From Sandaracinus amylolyticus (lineage in GTDB: Bacteria; Myxococcota_A; Polyangia; Polyangiales; Sandaracinaceae), in the NCBI RefSeq assembly GCF_000737325.1, contig NZ_CP011125.1, positions 8,122,001 to 8,186,000 of the forward strand: a stretch of 64,000 nt of DNA, given 5' to 3'. The position numbers were made by a program, and so were the translations under genes. The notes below the pieces were generated by a model, which saw only the letters and a list, made by a program, of their open reading frames with translations, ran no database searches and was not told the origin of the DNA. Shown piece after piece: positions 17,153-25,944 of the stretch (positions are counted from its first letter, which is position 1; each line of letters begins with the position of its first letter).

Positions 17153-18692
17153 AGAGACCCCGATCGATGAGCTTCTCACCGGCGTGGACGCCGGCCAACT
17201 CGCTCTCCCCGAGTTTCAGCGCGAGTTCATTTGGTCGCCGAGCAATGTCCTTGAACTGCTTCGGAGCATCGCGCGACGCTGGCCCACCGGCACTTTTCTG
17301 TTGCTTGAAGGACACGGCGGGCAATTCGCGACGCGACCGATTGACGGCGCCCCGCCGCCCGCAAAACGCCCAAGGATACTGGTGCTGGACGGCCAGCAGC
17401 GGATCACTGCCCTCTATCACGCCCTCCGCCCCGTCGCCGAAGAGGTGTATTTCCTCGATGTACAGAAGCTCGTAGGAGAGGAACCCGACGAAGCCTTCCG
17501 ATTTACGAAACGCAGTTCTTTTGACGCTCAGTATCCGAACACGAAGGCTCTCGCGACTGCGCTGATTCTGCCGTTCTCGGTCATGTATGACGACGATTCG
17601 TTCTACGACTGGTTGAAGCATGTCGCGGAACCTTTTCAGTCCCAGGTCCGGCGCGCACGGGACCGCGACTTCGCGGGGCTCCGTCGTCACGTCTACCGAA
17701 TGCCCTGCATCTATCTGTCCCCCGGAATCGAACTGGCGGCACTCGCAAAAATCTTCGAAACGCTGAATCGCACCACCGAACGACTTGACACGTTCGATCT
17801 CATGACCGCTTCGGTGTACTCGGAGGGCCTCAACCTCCGCAAGGAATGGAGCGACGCTACTGACGAGTATCCGCTCCTGGATCGCTTTTCTGTCGATCCT
17901 CTTGAGATCCTGAAGCTGATTGTACTCGCCGATGGACTCTTGGGGGACGGCAGACCAGGTGTCCGCCAGTCGGACGTTCTGCGACTGAGCCCAAAGATCG
18001 TGCGGGCCCGCTGGTCGCGATGCGTTCAAGCGTATGCAGACGCCCTTCGGATCGCCTCACAGCGGTTCGGAGCTATCAGCGCTGGTTTGCTCCCGTCGCG
18101 CGCGATGGTGCTGCCGCTAGCGACTGCAACCATCAGCGACCCGCTTGCATCGGATTCCGCCGCGATTGAGCGCTGGTGGTGGCGGTCTGTCTTTCGACAG
18201 TCCTACGCTCAGGGCGCAAATACTCAGGTCGTCGTCGATGCTAGGGCGCTGGTTACGCTTGAACCGCGCAGTGTTGGCGGCGTAGAGGTCACACCTGACG
18301 TCATGCTGGACTCCCGACGTCGCAACGAGATGCTGACGCGTGGCATATGTTGCATGCTGACGACCGACGGCGCTCTTACACAGGAAGGCATTCCTGTGCA
18401 CCAGTCACCGACGGGAGCGACGACAGAGCCTACACGGATCTTCCCCGTCGACTCCGAGCCTCAACTCGACGTGGTTGCGAACTATATGGTCGCAACGCGG
18501 AATGGGCCGCGACGTCGCCGTGACTACGGTGCGCGTGAAGATCTGCTCGCAGCGGGCTCCCGCGGCTCGACGATCGCTGAGTCGCAGATGATCTCGTGGC
18601 GAGCTTTGCGCCTGGACTCCGCTTCTCAACTGCTCAAAGAGCGCGCGAAACTGCTCGCTCAGCAAGCAGAAGCGAAGATGCAACGGGGCTGA
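17136..18692 (+). CDS. DUF262-domain protein (GmrSD N-terminal/ParB-like fold)
   Basis: The 518-residue protein starts at ATG 17136, with AGGAA upstream; a GTG at 17106 is possible. The N-terminal 200 residues are a DUF262 domain: ELLTGVDAGQLALPEFQREFIW, then RILVLDGQQRITALYHAL (the DGQQR motif near residue 95), and later IFETLNRTTERLDTFDLMTA. DUF262 is the ParB-related NTP-dependent half of GmrSD-type type IV restriction enzymes and of several other defence proteins. The C-terminal half has no visible HNH (DUF1524) motif, so nuclease activity, if any, must come from a partner. Codon use is clearly less GC-extreme than in flanking genes, a sign of transfer. It leads the + strand set DUF262-membrane protein-Vsr-methyltransferase. 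Confidence 0.88.
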   Translation: MDFHSRETPIDELLTGVDAGQLALPEFQREFIWSPSNVLELLRSIARRWPTGTFLLLEGHGGQFATRPIDGAPPPAKRPRILVLDGQQRITALYHALRPVAEEVYFLDVQKLVGEEPDEAFRFTKRSSFDAQYPNTKALATALILPFSVMYDDDSFYDWLKHVAEPFQSQVRRARDRDFAGLRRHVYRMPCIYLSPGIELAALAKIFETLNRTTERLDTFDLMTASVYSEGLNLRKEWSDATDEYPLLDRFSVDPLEILKLIVLADGLLGDGRPGVRQSDVLRLSPKIVRARWSRCVQAYADALRIASQRFGAISAGLLPSRAMVLPLATATISDPLASDSAAIERWWWRSVFRQSYAQGANTQVVVDARALVTLEPRSVGGVEVTPDVMLDSRRRNEMLTRGICCMLTTDGALTQEGIPVHQSPTGATTEPTRIFPVDSEPQLDVVANYMVATRNGPRRRRDYGAREDLLAAGSRGSTIAESQMISWRALRLDSASQLLKERAKLLAQQAEAKMQRG

Positions 18693-18705
18693 ACAAAGGG
18701 CTGTC

Positions 18706-19557
18706 ATGGCAGAAGAACTCAACACCCCCCCTTCCCGACGCAACTTTTGGCTCGCAGCAGTATCGATCTACGCCGTGGTCGTGGTGGCCTGGCTGGTGAC
18801 CCCGTGGGCTGTCGGCACTCAGGCGAACTCACCTGAGACGCGAGGGCAGTTCGGCGACATGTACGGCGCGCTGAACTCGTTGTTCTCGGCGCTGGGTTTT
18901 GCGACCGTGTTGGTCACACTGTGGAAGCAGAATGACGATGTCCGAGCGCAGCTTGCGGAGATGCGGCGAGCTCGCCATTTCGAAGACAAACCGATCGTGA
19001 TGCTGCAGCCCGGGGAGTACATGTCGATCAACCCCGGGCCCGCTTCGACGGGTGATGATGGTGCCGTGGAAGTACGAGCGCCGCTTGAAATCAGAGCCGC
19101 TGTTGCCAGTCTCGCAGAATCCCCGGCATTGAACGTGGTGTGTGACTGGAGCATTCAAGCGGGCATTGAGAGTCTTGGCGCGGGTTCGGTCCAGTACGGC
19201 ATGTTGGGCGGGCGGGACGCATCTCAGGAGCTCGTGATCAAGTGTCAAGTCACCGCCACTCGTCTTCGCGCGGTCCATTCGGGGCTGGTCCTCAAGCCCA
19301 GCACCGCAAGGCCGGAGCTTCACGTTACTATCGGCTATGCAAATGTCGGAACGGGACGATTCCGAACGAAACAAGTCTTCAAGCTCTCGGTGGGAGACGA
19401 GGATGACGATGCCGCCCTCGTGGCATTGGTCGAGAGCTGGGATCGCCCTACGAAGAACGGCCAGAATGGCGTCAACGTGTCTGCAGCGGACAGAAGTATC
19501 CGACTCATCGCACAGCATGATCAGTCGCGCTTTCAATGCGGTCCTTTGGGTGTCTGA
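18706..19557 (+). CDS. two-span membrane protein, possible abortive-infection type
   Basis: The 283-residue protein has a first hydrophobic helix at about residues 14-36 and a second at about residues 53-72. The second sits in the segment GDMYGALNSLFSALGFATVL followed by LWKQNDDVRAQLAEM, and a soluble domain of 190 residues follows. The short membrane module (GD-x-x-G-x-x-N-x-L-F-S-x-L-x-F) resembles the N-terminal membrane part of putative phage-abortive-infection (putAbiC-like) proteins. The soluble domain is beta-rich with no motif I recognise. It starts 13 bp after the DUF262 gene, so it is in the same operon. A membrane effector or tether for the DUF262 protein is a reasonable guess, not shown. 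Confidence 0.7.
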   Translation: MAEELNTPPSRRNFWLAAVSIYAVVVVAWLVTPWAVGTQANSPETRGQFGDMYGALNSLFSALGFATVLVTLWKQNDDVRAQLAEMRRARHFEDKPIVMLQPGEYMSINPGPASTGDDGAVEVRAPLEIRAAVASLAESPALNVVCDWSIQAGIESLGAGSVQYGMLGGRDASQELVIKCQVTATRLRAVHSGLVLKPSTARPELHVTIGYANVGTGRFRTKQVFKLSVGDEDDDAALVALVESWDRPTKNGQNGVNVSAADRSIRLIAQHDQSRFQCGPLGV

Positions 19558-19646
19558 CGAAATGGCCATGGCGGACAGCCCACGTTCCGCTGCTCAGCCC
19601 ATCGACCCACGCCGCGGCCCAACTCCTACATGCTACGTCCTCAGGC

Positions 19647-20087
19647 GTGACTGACACCTCGGACGCATGGAGGACGAAGCAGCGGATGCGAGCTGTCCGC
19701 CAGCGGGACACCGTGCCCGAGCGAATGCTCCGTCAGTTGCTCCGTCGCGCCGGCGTCCATTACCGGATCTGCCCCCGCGACCTCCCGGGACGGCCCGACG
19801 TGGCGAACAAGTCGCGGCGGTGGGCGGTCTTCGTCCACGGCTGCTTCTGGCATGGACACCGCGACTGCAAGCTGGCAACCGTGCCCAAGACGAACACGGC
19901 GTTCTGGGTGGCCAAGCTCGAAGCGAACCGGCAGCGGGATGCTCGGAAGGTGCGCGCGCTGCGGGAGCTGGGGTACAAGGTTGCGACGGTCTGGCAATGC
20001 GAACTGGAGAACGATCTCGAGGCAGTGCTGCCGCGACTACTGCGCCAGCTGGACCTGAGCAAGGGCTCGACGCAGCCGCAGAGATAG
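19647..20087 (+). CDS. vsr: very short patch repair endonuclease (Vsr)
   Basis: From GTG 19647 the product has 146 residues, the usual Vsr size. It shows RMRAVRQRDTVPERMLRQLL at the start, the catalytic Asp in LPGRPDV, the zinc and active-site segment VFVHGCFWHGH, then FWVAKLEANRQRDARKVRAL and GYKVATVWQCEL, all family hallmarks. Vsr nicks 5' to T in T:G mismatches that arise from deamination of 5-methylcytosine. Its place directly before a C5-methyltransferase, overlapping it, is the classic arrangement. The upstream extension to 19536 overlaps the previous gene and is not supported. Confidence 0.93.
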   Translation: MTDTSDAWRTKQRMRAVRQRDTVPERMLRQLLRRAGVHYRICPRDLPGRPDVANKSRRWAVFVHGCFWHGHRDCKLATVPKTNTAFWVAKLEANRQRDARKVRALRELGYKVATVWQCELENDLEAVLPRLLRQLDLSKGSTQPQR

Positions 20088-21277
20088 GCGGCGACGACCT
20101 CCTGTACCTGCTCGGCCAGCGTACGCCGGCGCGTCCGGAACGCAGTCACTCCCCACCCCTGCGCATCGTCGATCTCTTCGCGGGATGCGGCGGAATGACG
20201 GCAGGTGCCGTCGAGGGTGCAAAGGCAATCGGACGGGTCGGGGAAATCGCGCTCGCAGCCGAGATCGACAAGGCGGTGCGTGCGGTGTACCGGGATAACT
20301 TCCCGACGGCGAACGTGCATCCGCAAGGGGATGTGGTCGAGTTGTTCCCGTCTGCGCTCGGGTCCCGCCTGTCCGACGGGGAGCGGATGCTCGCGAAGTC
20401 GCTCGGGCCGATTGAGCTGCTGGTCGGGGGCCCCCCGTGTCAGGGGCACTCCAATCTTAACAACCATACACGCCGCCGGGATCCCAAGAACGCACTGTAT
20501 TCTCGAATGGTTCGCGCAGCGGAGGTTCTCGAACCGCACATGATCGTCATCGAGAACGTGCCGTCCGTACGGCGTGACCGTGGAGATGTCGTGAAGTGCG
20601 CGCTCGAGCGCCTCGTTGGCCTCGGTTACAGCGTTGCTGACGGAGTCGTCGCGATGTCTCAGATCGGCGTGCCGCAGCGCCGTTTCCGGCACCTGCTTCT
20701 TGCGACGCGAACACACGTGCCGTCGGTCGACCATCTCGTGGCGACGCATCGCCGCCCCGAACGCTCGCTGCACTGGGCGATCGCAGACCTGGAGTCCGTC
20801 GATCCGGAGCAGCCGTTCGACATGGCCGCCCGCCTCTCCGATGAGAATCTCGCTCGCGTGCGCTGGTTGCACAAGCACGATCGCTATGATCTGCCGAACT
20901 CAAAGCGTCCAACGTGTCACCGAGGCAAACCCGACCATCGATACAAGTCGATGTACGGACGCATGCGGTACGACCAGCCCGCGCAGACGATCACCACTGG
21001 CTTCGGGTCTCCGGGCCAGGGGAGATATCTTCACCCAACCCGGCTGCGTACGCTGACTCCCCACGAGGCGGCTCGGGTTCAGTTTTTTCCGGACTCTTTC
21101 ACGTTTGGACGAGCGGCGACCCGAGCGGCACTGGCGCACTGCATCGGGAATGCAGTGCCGCCCAAGCTCGGCTACGCAATCGTGCGCTATCTCGGTTCGC
21201 TTGTCGCAGGCGTGGAACTTGCGATTCAACCTTCCGACGGAACGCCTTCCAAGTCGCTCGCCGAAGCTGCCGAGTAG
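19997..21277 (+). CDS. DNA (cytosine-5-)-methyltransferase
   Basis: The frame encodes about 426 residues from ATG 19997, but the first recognisable residue block begins near 20160, so the true start may lie anywhere from 19997 to about 20115 (CTG or other weak codon). The motifs are in order: motif I VDLFAGCGG, motif IV GGPPCQGHS with the catalytic Cys, motif VI VIENV, motif VIII QRRFR, a target-recognition stretch around RPTCHRGKPDHRYKSMYGRM, motif IX/X PHEAARVQFFPD and GNAVPPKLG. It produces 5-methylcytosine at an unknown site and presumably protects host DNA from the linked nuclease genes. It overlaps vsr by 91 bp (if 19997 is correct), and its 3' end overlaps the convergent SAP-protein gene by 52 bp. 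Confidence 0.9.
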   Translation: MRTGERSRGSAAATTAPAGPEQGLDAAAEIGGDDLLYLLGQRTPARPERSHSPPLRIVDLFAGCGGMTAGAVEGAKAIGRVGEIALAAEIDKAVRAVYRDNFPTANVHPQGDVVELFPSALGSRLSDGERMLAKSLGPIELLVGGPPCQGHSNLNNHTRRRDPKNALYSRMVRAAEVLEPHMIVIENVPSVRRDRGDVVKCALERLVGLGYSVADGVVAMSQIGVPQRRFRHLLLATRTHVPSVDHLVATHRRPERSLHWAIADLESVDPEQPFDMAARLSDENLARVRWLHKHDRYDLPNSKRPTCHRGKPDHRYKSMYGRMRYDQPAQTITTGFGSPGQGRYLHPTRLRTLTPHEAARVQFFPDSFTFGRAATRAALAHCIGNAVPPKLGYAIVRYLGSLVAGVELAIQPSDGTPSKSLAEAAE

Positions 21278-22494
21278 GACCGAAGACTCGCTTCATCCGA
21301 CTGCGCGAAGTGGTCGATCGCACGCAGGATGCGCTCCTTCTTCGAGCCGGAGCTGCGCAACTTGAGCCGTTTCAGAAGCGCCTCGATGTCATCGCTCCCG
21401 AGCGCCTGGAGGAGCGACTCCTCGGCGCGATGCGACTCCCATAGCGTGCGGACCTGCGAGTCTTTCGTGCCCCAACGCCTCAGGTCGAACTCGCCGGAGA
21501 TCGCGGCGAGTTCGTGACCACGCAGTTGTGCGAACAAGAGTCCGAAGCGCTCTTCCGGGAGACGGCGCTGCTCTCGAATAGGAGGCGCCGGAGGCGGCTC
21601 CGCTTCTCCGCGCACATCCCGATCCGCCGCTACGTGCGCGATGATCCTACTGACGAGTTCCTCCTTTGCGCCCGAAGTGTTTGCGCCCATCTGCCGGCAG
21701 ATCTCGCGCAGCCGATCGACGCCGAAAGCACGACTGCGCAACAGAAGCCGGGGCTGCGCCAGATGCGCGATCAGACGTTCGACTTTCTCATCCTTCGTAC
21801 CGCTCGTGGCAGCCTGGACGAGCTGCAGTGCCTCGTGGAGCTCCGCCGAAGTTAGATAGCCGAACAGCCGGCGAGCCTGGGTCCTCGCCATGTCGACCCC
21901 CAACACCTGTCTCACCACCGGTGCGACATCATCGGCGATGACGGTTCGGCCATCGTGAACGAAGACAAGACCGGCGGAGCGGAGCGCGTGCAGAGCGCGT
22001 GCAAATCCGCCCTCCTGACCCCAGAACTCGCGAAGCTCCCGACAGTGTTCGATGAGAAAGTGCTCGACCTGAGCGATTCCAAGCTCTTGCCGCAAGACGG
22101 AGAGAATCGCAGCCTCGGAGGCATCGATCTGCATGTCGTTGCTGCGCGCCTGGTACAGAACGCGGCGATAGACGCGCAGCTGGTCGTCGCGAGCGAGTAT
22201 CGCCGACGCATCGAGAGCGTCGCAGATCCGTTTCGTCTCAGCGAGCACGCTCTCGCGAAAGCCCGCGGTAGGAAGCGAGTAGTCCGGTGCGTCGAGCAGA
22301 AGGATGAGAATCGAGAAGGCGGGAGGCTGCCGATTGAAGAGAAAGTCGTGCAAGAAGCGGTAGCTCCGCAACACGCCACCGATCGCTTCCAGCAGCTGCG
22401 GGCCGCTCAAGTGATCGTCGGTGCGGGCATGCTCGTGGGCGAGTCGCTCGATCTCCTCGGGCTGCATGCCCGCCAGCAGGTCCGCGAGTTTCAC
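21226..22494 (-). CDS. SAP-repeat protein of the Z1/DUF4420 locus, unknown function
   Basis: The protein has 422 residues and is not a family I know. Residues 1-225 are helical, with SILILLLDAPDYSLP and a DASEAAILSVLRQELGIAQVEHFLIEHCRE block that has a TerB-like look. From residue 225 on there are three SAP-like helix-extended-loop-helix units: LTSAELHEALQLVQAATSGTKDE, VDRLREICRQMGANTSGAKEE and DDIEALLKRLKLRSSGSKKE. Each has the (T/S)SG-x-K-x-E loop of SAP DNA-binding motifs. A Pro-rich linker sits before the third. It is 13 bp downstream of the DUF4420 nuclease gene, so it is the last gene of the Z1 operon, the position where AIPR-family genes are often found in related loci. A DNA-binding or targeting subunit is likely. 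Confidence 0.8.
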   Translation of the reverse strand: MKLADLLAGMQPEEIERLAHEHARTDDHLSGPQLLEAIGGVLRSYRFLHDFLFNRQPPAFSILILLLDAPDYSLPTAGFRESVLAETKRICDALDASAILARDDQLRVYRRVLYQARSNDMQIDASEAAILSVLRQELGIAQVEHFLIEHCRELREFWGQEGGFARALHALRSAGLVFVHDGRTVIADDVAPVVRQVLGVDMARTQARRLFGYLTSAELHEALQLVQAATSGTKDEKVERLIAHLAQPRLLLRSRAFGVDRLREICRQMGANTSGAKEELVSRIIAHVAADRDVRGEAEPPPAPPIREQRRLPEERFGLLFAQLRGHELAAISGEFDLRRWGTKDSQVRTLWESHRAEESLLQALGSDDIEALLKRLKLRSSGSKKERILRAIDHFAQSDEASLRSYSAASASDLEGVPSEG

Positions 22495-22507
22495 CGCTTC
22501 TGCCTCC

Positions 22508-23473
22508 TCATTCGTGTCCCCAAAAGTGCCGGCGCAAACGTTCGACTACCGTGTGCTCGGCTCGTCGCGCCTCATCCAGCGTCACCAGATACCGTAAGTG
22601 TGAGATCCCCACGTCGACCGCTCTCACCCGGGGTACGTCCGCAGCAGCGTACCACTCGGGCTCGTCAAGCAGCGTGTACCCGGTGCAGTACGCCGCGCGG
22701 TCTGCATGCGAATAGCCCGCGCGCCGTAGGCACCCGAGCAGCTCACGCGGCTCGTCGCATCGCTCGAGCAGTCGTTCGACAAGGCTCGCGACAGTCTCGT
22801 GAGAGTCTGGATCCGGCTTGAGCCACAAGGACAACAGCCACGCGTCGTGTCGTCCTGAAGGCGCATCGACTTGGGAAAGCGAGACAAAATGCTGACGACG
22901 GTTCCGGGACGCCTTTACCTCGACGCTCACGCCGTCAGCGAAGAAGTCGGCTGCATCTTTCTCGGGACCACGCCATGACGCGATGGCGCGATTCACGTCA
23001 TTGCTGTGCTCCAAGAACCAGAGCTCGCCCCAGAGCCCAATCTCCGCCTCCGAACTCGGCCGCCCGCGGCGCGCAAGCAGTGTTTGCCATTCCTCCACGA
23101 GCAAGAGGACACGCGCCCAGTCGGTTCCATGCGACGCCGCGCGCCGCAGAACGTCGCCCGCAAGGATGGAGAACGCATCGAGCAACTCCAGGTCGGTGCA
23201 GACAAGCACAGCCGCAGGGCTGGTCCACGCTCGCCGCTCGTGCTCGAAGCACAGGTTGGGATGAGCGAGTAGCTCGCAGCCGGAGGCGCGCCGGCCAACC
23301 ACGCCAGCGCCGAGAGATGGAAGCGGCAGGACGAGGGCCGGGAGGCCTTTCCTCGTCACCGCTGCGTACGCGAAGGATATCGGTTCGAGAAGCATGTAGT
23401 CTCCCCGGGCATCTGCGCCGGCGTGTCCCGCCGAGTGCCAGGCCGCGCGTAGCTGCGTCGCTTCACGCGTCAT
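22508..23473 (-). CDS. PD-(D/E)XK motif protein (DUF4420), putative restriction nuclease
   Basis: The protein has 321 residues. The centre (about residues 140-200) carries the DUF4420 signature: EIGLWGELWFLE, W-x-GPEKDAADFF and VSVEVKAS, the last giving the E-x-K of a PD-(D/E)XK nuclease core with an upstream Asp. The C-terminal part contains LDEPEWYAAADVPRVRAVDVGISHLRYLV, typical of this family. Members are found with Z1 ATPases and C5-methyltransferases in predicted restriction systems. Its start overlaps the Z1 gene stop by 11 bp, so translation is coupled. The predicted role is DNA cleavage directed by the Z1 motor. Confidence 0.88.
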   Translation of the reverse strand: MTREATQLRAAWHSAGHAGADARGDYMLLEPISFAYAAVTRKGLPALVLPLPSLGAGVVGRRASGCELLAHPNLCFEHERRAWTSPAAVLVCTDLELLDAFSILAGDVLRRAASHGTDWARVLLLVEEWQTLLARRGRPSSEAEIGLWGELWFLEHSNDVNRAIASWRGPEKDAADFFADGVSVEVKASRNRRQHFVSLSQVDAPSGRHDAWLLSLWLKPDPDSHETVASLVERLLERCDEPRELLGCLRRAGYSHADRAAYCTGYTLLDEPEWYAAADVPRVRAVDVGISHLRYLVTLDEARRAEHTVVERLRRHFWGHE

Positions 23474-25610
23474 CGGAAGTCACGTTGACGATCACGCTGG
23501 GCATCTGGCGGTCGAAGACGACCGTGGGATACCAGAACTCGTTCGCGGGCCTGTCAGCGATCTGCTTTCCATCATCGCGAAATGCAGCGAAGACCGGCCC
23601 ATCCTGATTTCGCAGCCTTTCCAGTTCTTTGCCGGAGACAGCGCCCGTCGTGAGCATGCTCCGCCTCCGGTTCATCCTGCGCGTGTACAGATACGCTCTG
23701 CCTTTGCATCGATCGCGTTGTCGCTCGAGTACTCGCCCGATCGCCGCCGGAACCCAACTACTCGACAGCTCCTTCCGGTTGTAGGGGAAGGTCTCGACGA
23801 GCTCGAGCATGACATCGAACTCGATCGGTACGAGTTGGGGCTCTGTGCTCAGGCTGTCCCCGATGAGCGCCTCGATGCGACCGGCGATCGCCTCGTACTC
23901 GGATCGCTTGAGCGTGAGATCCGGATGGATCGGATAGACCTGGTCCTCGGCGTCGAAGGCATCGATGTAGGTCGGATCCAGGACCGCATTGCGTGTTGGT
24001 CGAAGGGATCCCGTTCTCTCGATTACGATCGGCTTGCCGAGGTCAGCCGCGGCCAGCTGTCGACGCAAACGCTGTTCGATGCGATGAATCTCGTGGAACC
24101 GGACGGCGAGCTGTGGCGGAAGAAACACTCGTGTGAGATGCATGAGCGGGGAGCGATAACCGTACATTCTCGCGTGCTGCAGCATCGTATCCATCTGGCC
24201 GACCTTCGGTTGACGCAGATAGTAGGTGACAATGAGGTTATCGATCGTCACACCGCGGCCGAGGATGTTCCCCCCGATAATCAGATTCAGACCCCGGCCG
24301 GGTTCTGCGTCGGCTTCGGAGTTTACGACGATCACTTTGCGGGTGACGAGCCGACGTCGAATTTCGGTGATGACGCTGTCAACAGAAGGGACGCTGGGGA
24401 AGGTGCGCTTCAGCTCGTCGAATGCGGTGTGCAGCTTGTTCAGCCCATCGCCCGAGCCTGCATCGATGTCATCACTGACTCTGTCCACATACGTACGAAT
24501 CAGCTCTTCGAGGTTCCGATGCTGTTGTCTGAGCTGGCTCGTGTGACAGAGGAAATTCTGCCCGGAGCGCGCGGTCGCCGGATCCGTGAGAGCTTGGGCG
24601 CCAGCCGCGACGAGGAAGTAGGCGATCGCGCGCCGAAGTCCGTCGGGAGCATCTGAACTGCCTTGCGCGAGTTCCACGGACTCGTTCGGATCGACGAACA
24701 CGAGCGGTGGCTCGGGGCCGTCTACGTGATGTGACTCGAAGAAGTACTCGCCGCCTGTGTACCCGTCGCCAGGTTCGAGCAGCCGTGTGAAGCTCGGCCT
24801 CAACTCGGTCCCCACGCTCTGCAGCAGCAGCGCGTACGGCGTTGCGGTGACCTGAAGGAAGACGTGGTGACGAAGTGTCTTACGGAGTCCGTCGACGACG
24901 GCGGTATAGATCGCCGTCGGGTCTCCGGGCACCTCTCCCTTGGTTTGCTTCCGGACGTTCCTTGCAAGGTTCGCGTCCAGAGTCGCCTGGTCGGCCTCGT
25001 CGTCGAGGATCAGCGCAGGGAACTCCGGTGCACCGATTTTCTCGAGGAAGGTGATCAGTGCATCCAGTCGCGTCTTGTTCTTAGAGCAAACGAACACCAC
25101 GCCTGCCTGCGCAAGGTGCTTCCCGATGTGCTTGTGGTCGCTCGACCACGCGCTCGGATTGAGCGCATCCAGCGGGATCGGCCCTTCGAGCGCGGCAAAC
25201 CGCTTCGTCGTTTGGTCGACGAGCGTGACGTTGTCGGAGGTAAGCACGACGACAACACGGAAGCCGTTGTCGATCGCAGCCGCGACCAGCGCGATCATCG
25301 CGACGGTCTTGCCGCTCTGGATGCGACCGTAGAGCAGGCCGGTGCACGGTTTCGTCGGCGGCTGCGGGCTCGCGCAGACCGAGCCGTCAGCACCGACCTC
25401 ACCCGGCGCGACCTCGGCCTCGTACGTCTGCACGACACGGCCGAGTAGCGCGAGCGCGTCTTGACGGATCTTGTCCAGCGCGGCGCCCGACATCGGCTTC
25501 GGCCCGGCGCCGAGCGCTTGCAACGTCCCGTTCAGACATGCGCCGTCGCCGCGTAGGACTGGGGCAGGAGCGGTGGCGAGCTTCGCAATGCCAACAGGCC
25601 CGGTAGACAT
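23463..25610 (-). CDS. Z1-domain superfamily 2 ATPase/helicase
   Basis: The product has 715 residues from ATG 25610. Upstream frame sequence (to 25826) is Arg/Pro-rich and rejected. Walker A is GRIQSGKTVAMIAL near residue 100, the DEAD-like Walker B is LILDDEADQA near residue 200, and motif III is TATPYALL. The Z1 block in the middle of the C-terminal half contains GGNILGRGVTIDNLIVTYYLRQPKV in part, followed by MLQHARMYGYR, which correspond to helicase motifs V and VI. Z1 proteins are known from restriction-like neighbourhoods with GHKL/MORC ATPases, DUF4420, Vsr and Dcm methylases. It heads the - strand operon Z1-DUF4420-SAP protein. No GHKL ATPase gene is present here. Confidence 0.9.
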   Translation of the reverse strand: MSTGPVGIAKLATAPAPVLRGDGACLNGTLQALGAGPKPMSGAALDKIRQDALALLGRVVQTYEAEVAPGEVGADGSVCASPQPPTKPCTGLLYGRIQSGKTVAMIALVAAAIDNGFRVVVVLTSDNVTLVDQTTKRFAALEGPIPLDALNPSAWSSDHKHIGKHLAQAGVVFVCSKNKTRLDALITFLEKIGAPEFPALILDDEADQATLDANLARNVRKQTKGEVPGDPTAIYTAVVDGLRKTLRHHVFLQVTATPYALLLQSVGTELRPSFTRLLEPGDGYTGGEYFFESHHVDGPEPPLVFVDPNESVELAQGSSDAPDGLRRAIAYFLVAAGAQALTDPATARSGQNFLCHTSQLRQQHRNLEELIRTYVDRVSDDIDAGSGDGLNKLHTAFDELKRTFPSVPSVDSVITEIRRRLVTRKVIVVNSEADAEPGRGLNLIIGGNILGRGVTIDNLIVTYYLRQPKVGQMDTMLQHARMYGYRSPLMHLTRVFLPPQLAVRFHEIHRIEQRLRRQLAAADLGKPIVIERTGSLRPTRNAVLDPTYIDAFDAEDQVYPIHPDLTLKRSEYEAIAGRIEALIGDSLSTEPQLVPIEFDVMLELVETFPYNRKELSSSWVPAAIGRVLERQRDRCKGRAYLYTRRMNRRRSMLTTGAVSGKELERLRNQDGPVFAAFRDDGKQIADRPANEFWYPTVVFDRQMPSVIVNVTSDDA

Positions 25611-25944
25611 GCGGCGAGCGTACCGCGACCAAAGAATCTGCCGCAATGGCTGTGACTCGCGCCGATCCGTCCCCGGCGGGGGACAGGACGACGGTGCGTC
25701 GGGAACCTCGTTTCCACGGGGCGGCCTGATGCGCGAGCAGCTCAAGCGTTCAGCACGCACGACCCTCTGGGGCTCGCATACGTCAGAAACGCCTCCTACC
25801 CCGTGAACTGCGGCGCGCCTGTACACGGTTCGGTCGTGGCCTGCGTCGTCGAGACCGTTCTCCGACGCGGCGCTACCCGCGATAGACCGTCGATGGGCAC
25901 GACGCTGATCGTGCGAACGAAGCCCGCGTTCGACGCTAGCCCCC
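25611..25944. other. intergenic region between the Z1 gene and the palindrome array
   Basis: These 334 bp hold the promoter side of the Z1 operon and presumably the right border of the defence island. No gene is supported. At 25892 there is a half-conserved relative of the array palindrome (GATGGGCACGAC), 53 bp before the first full copy. A CTGTACACG-GTTCG string near 25818-25833 has a near match at about 16136-16150 left of the truncated helicase gene. Confidence 0.4.
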
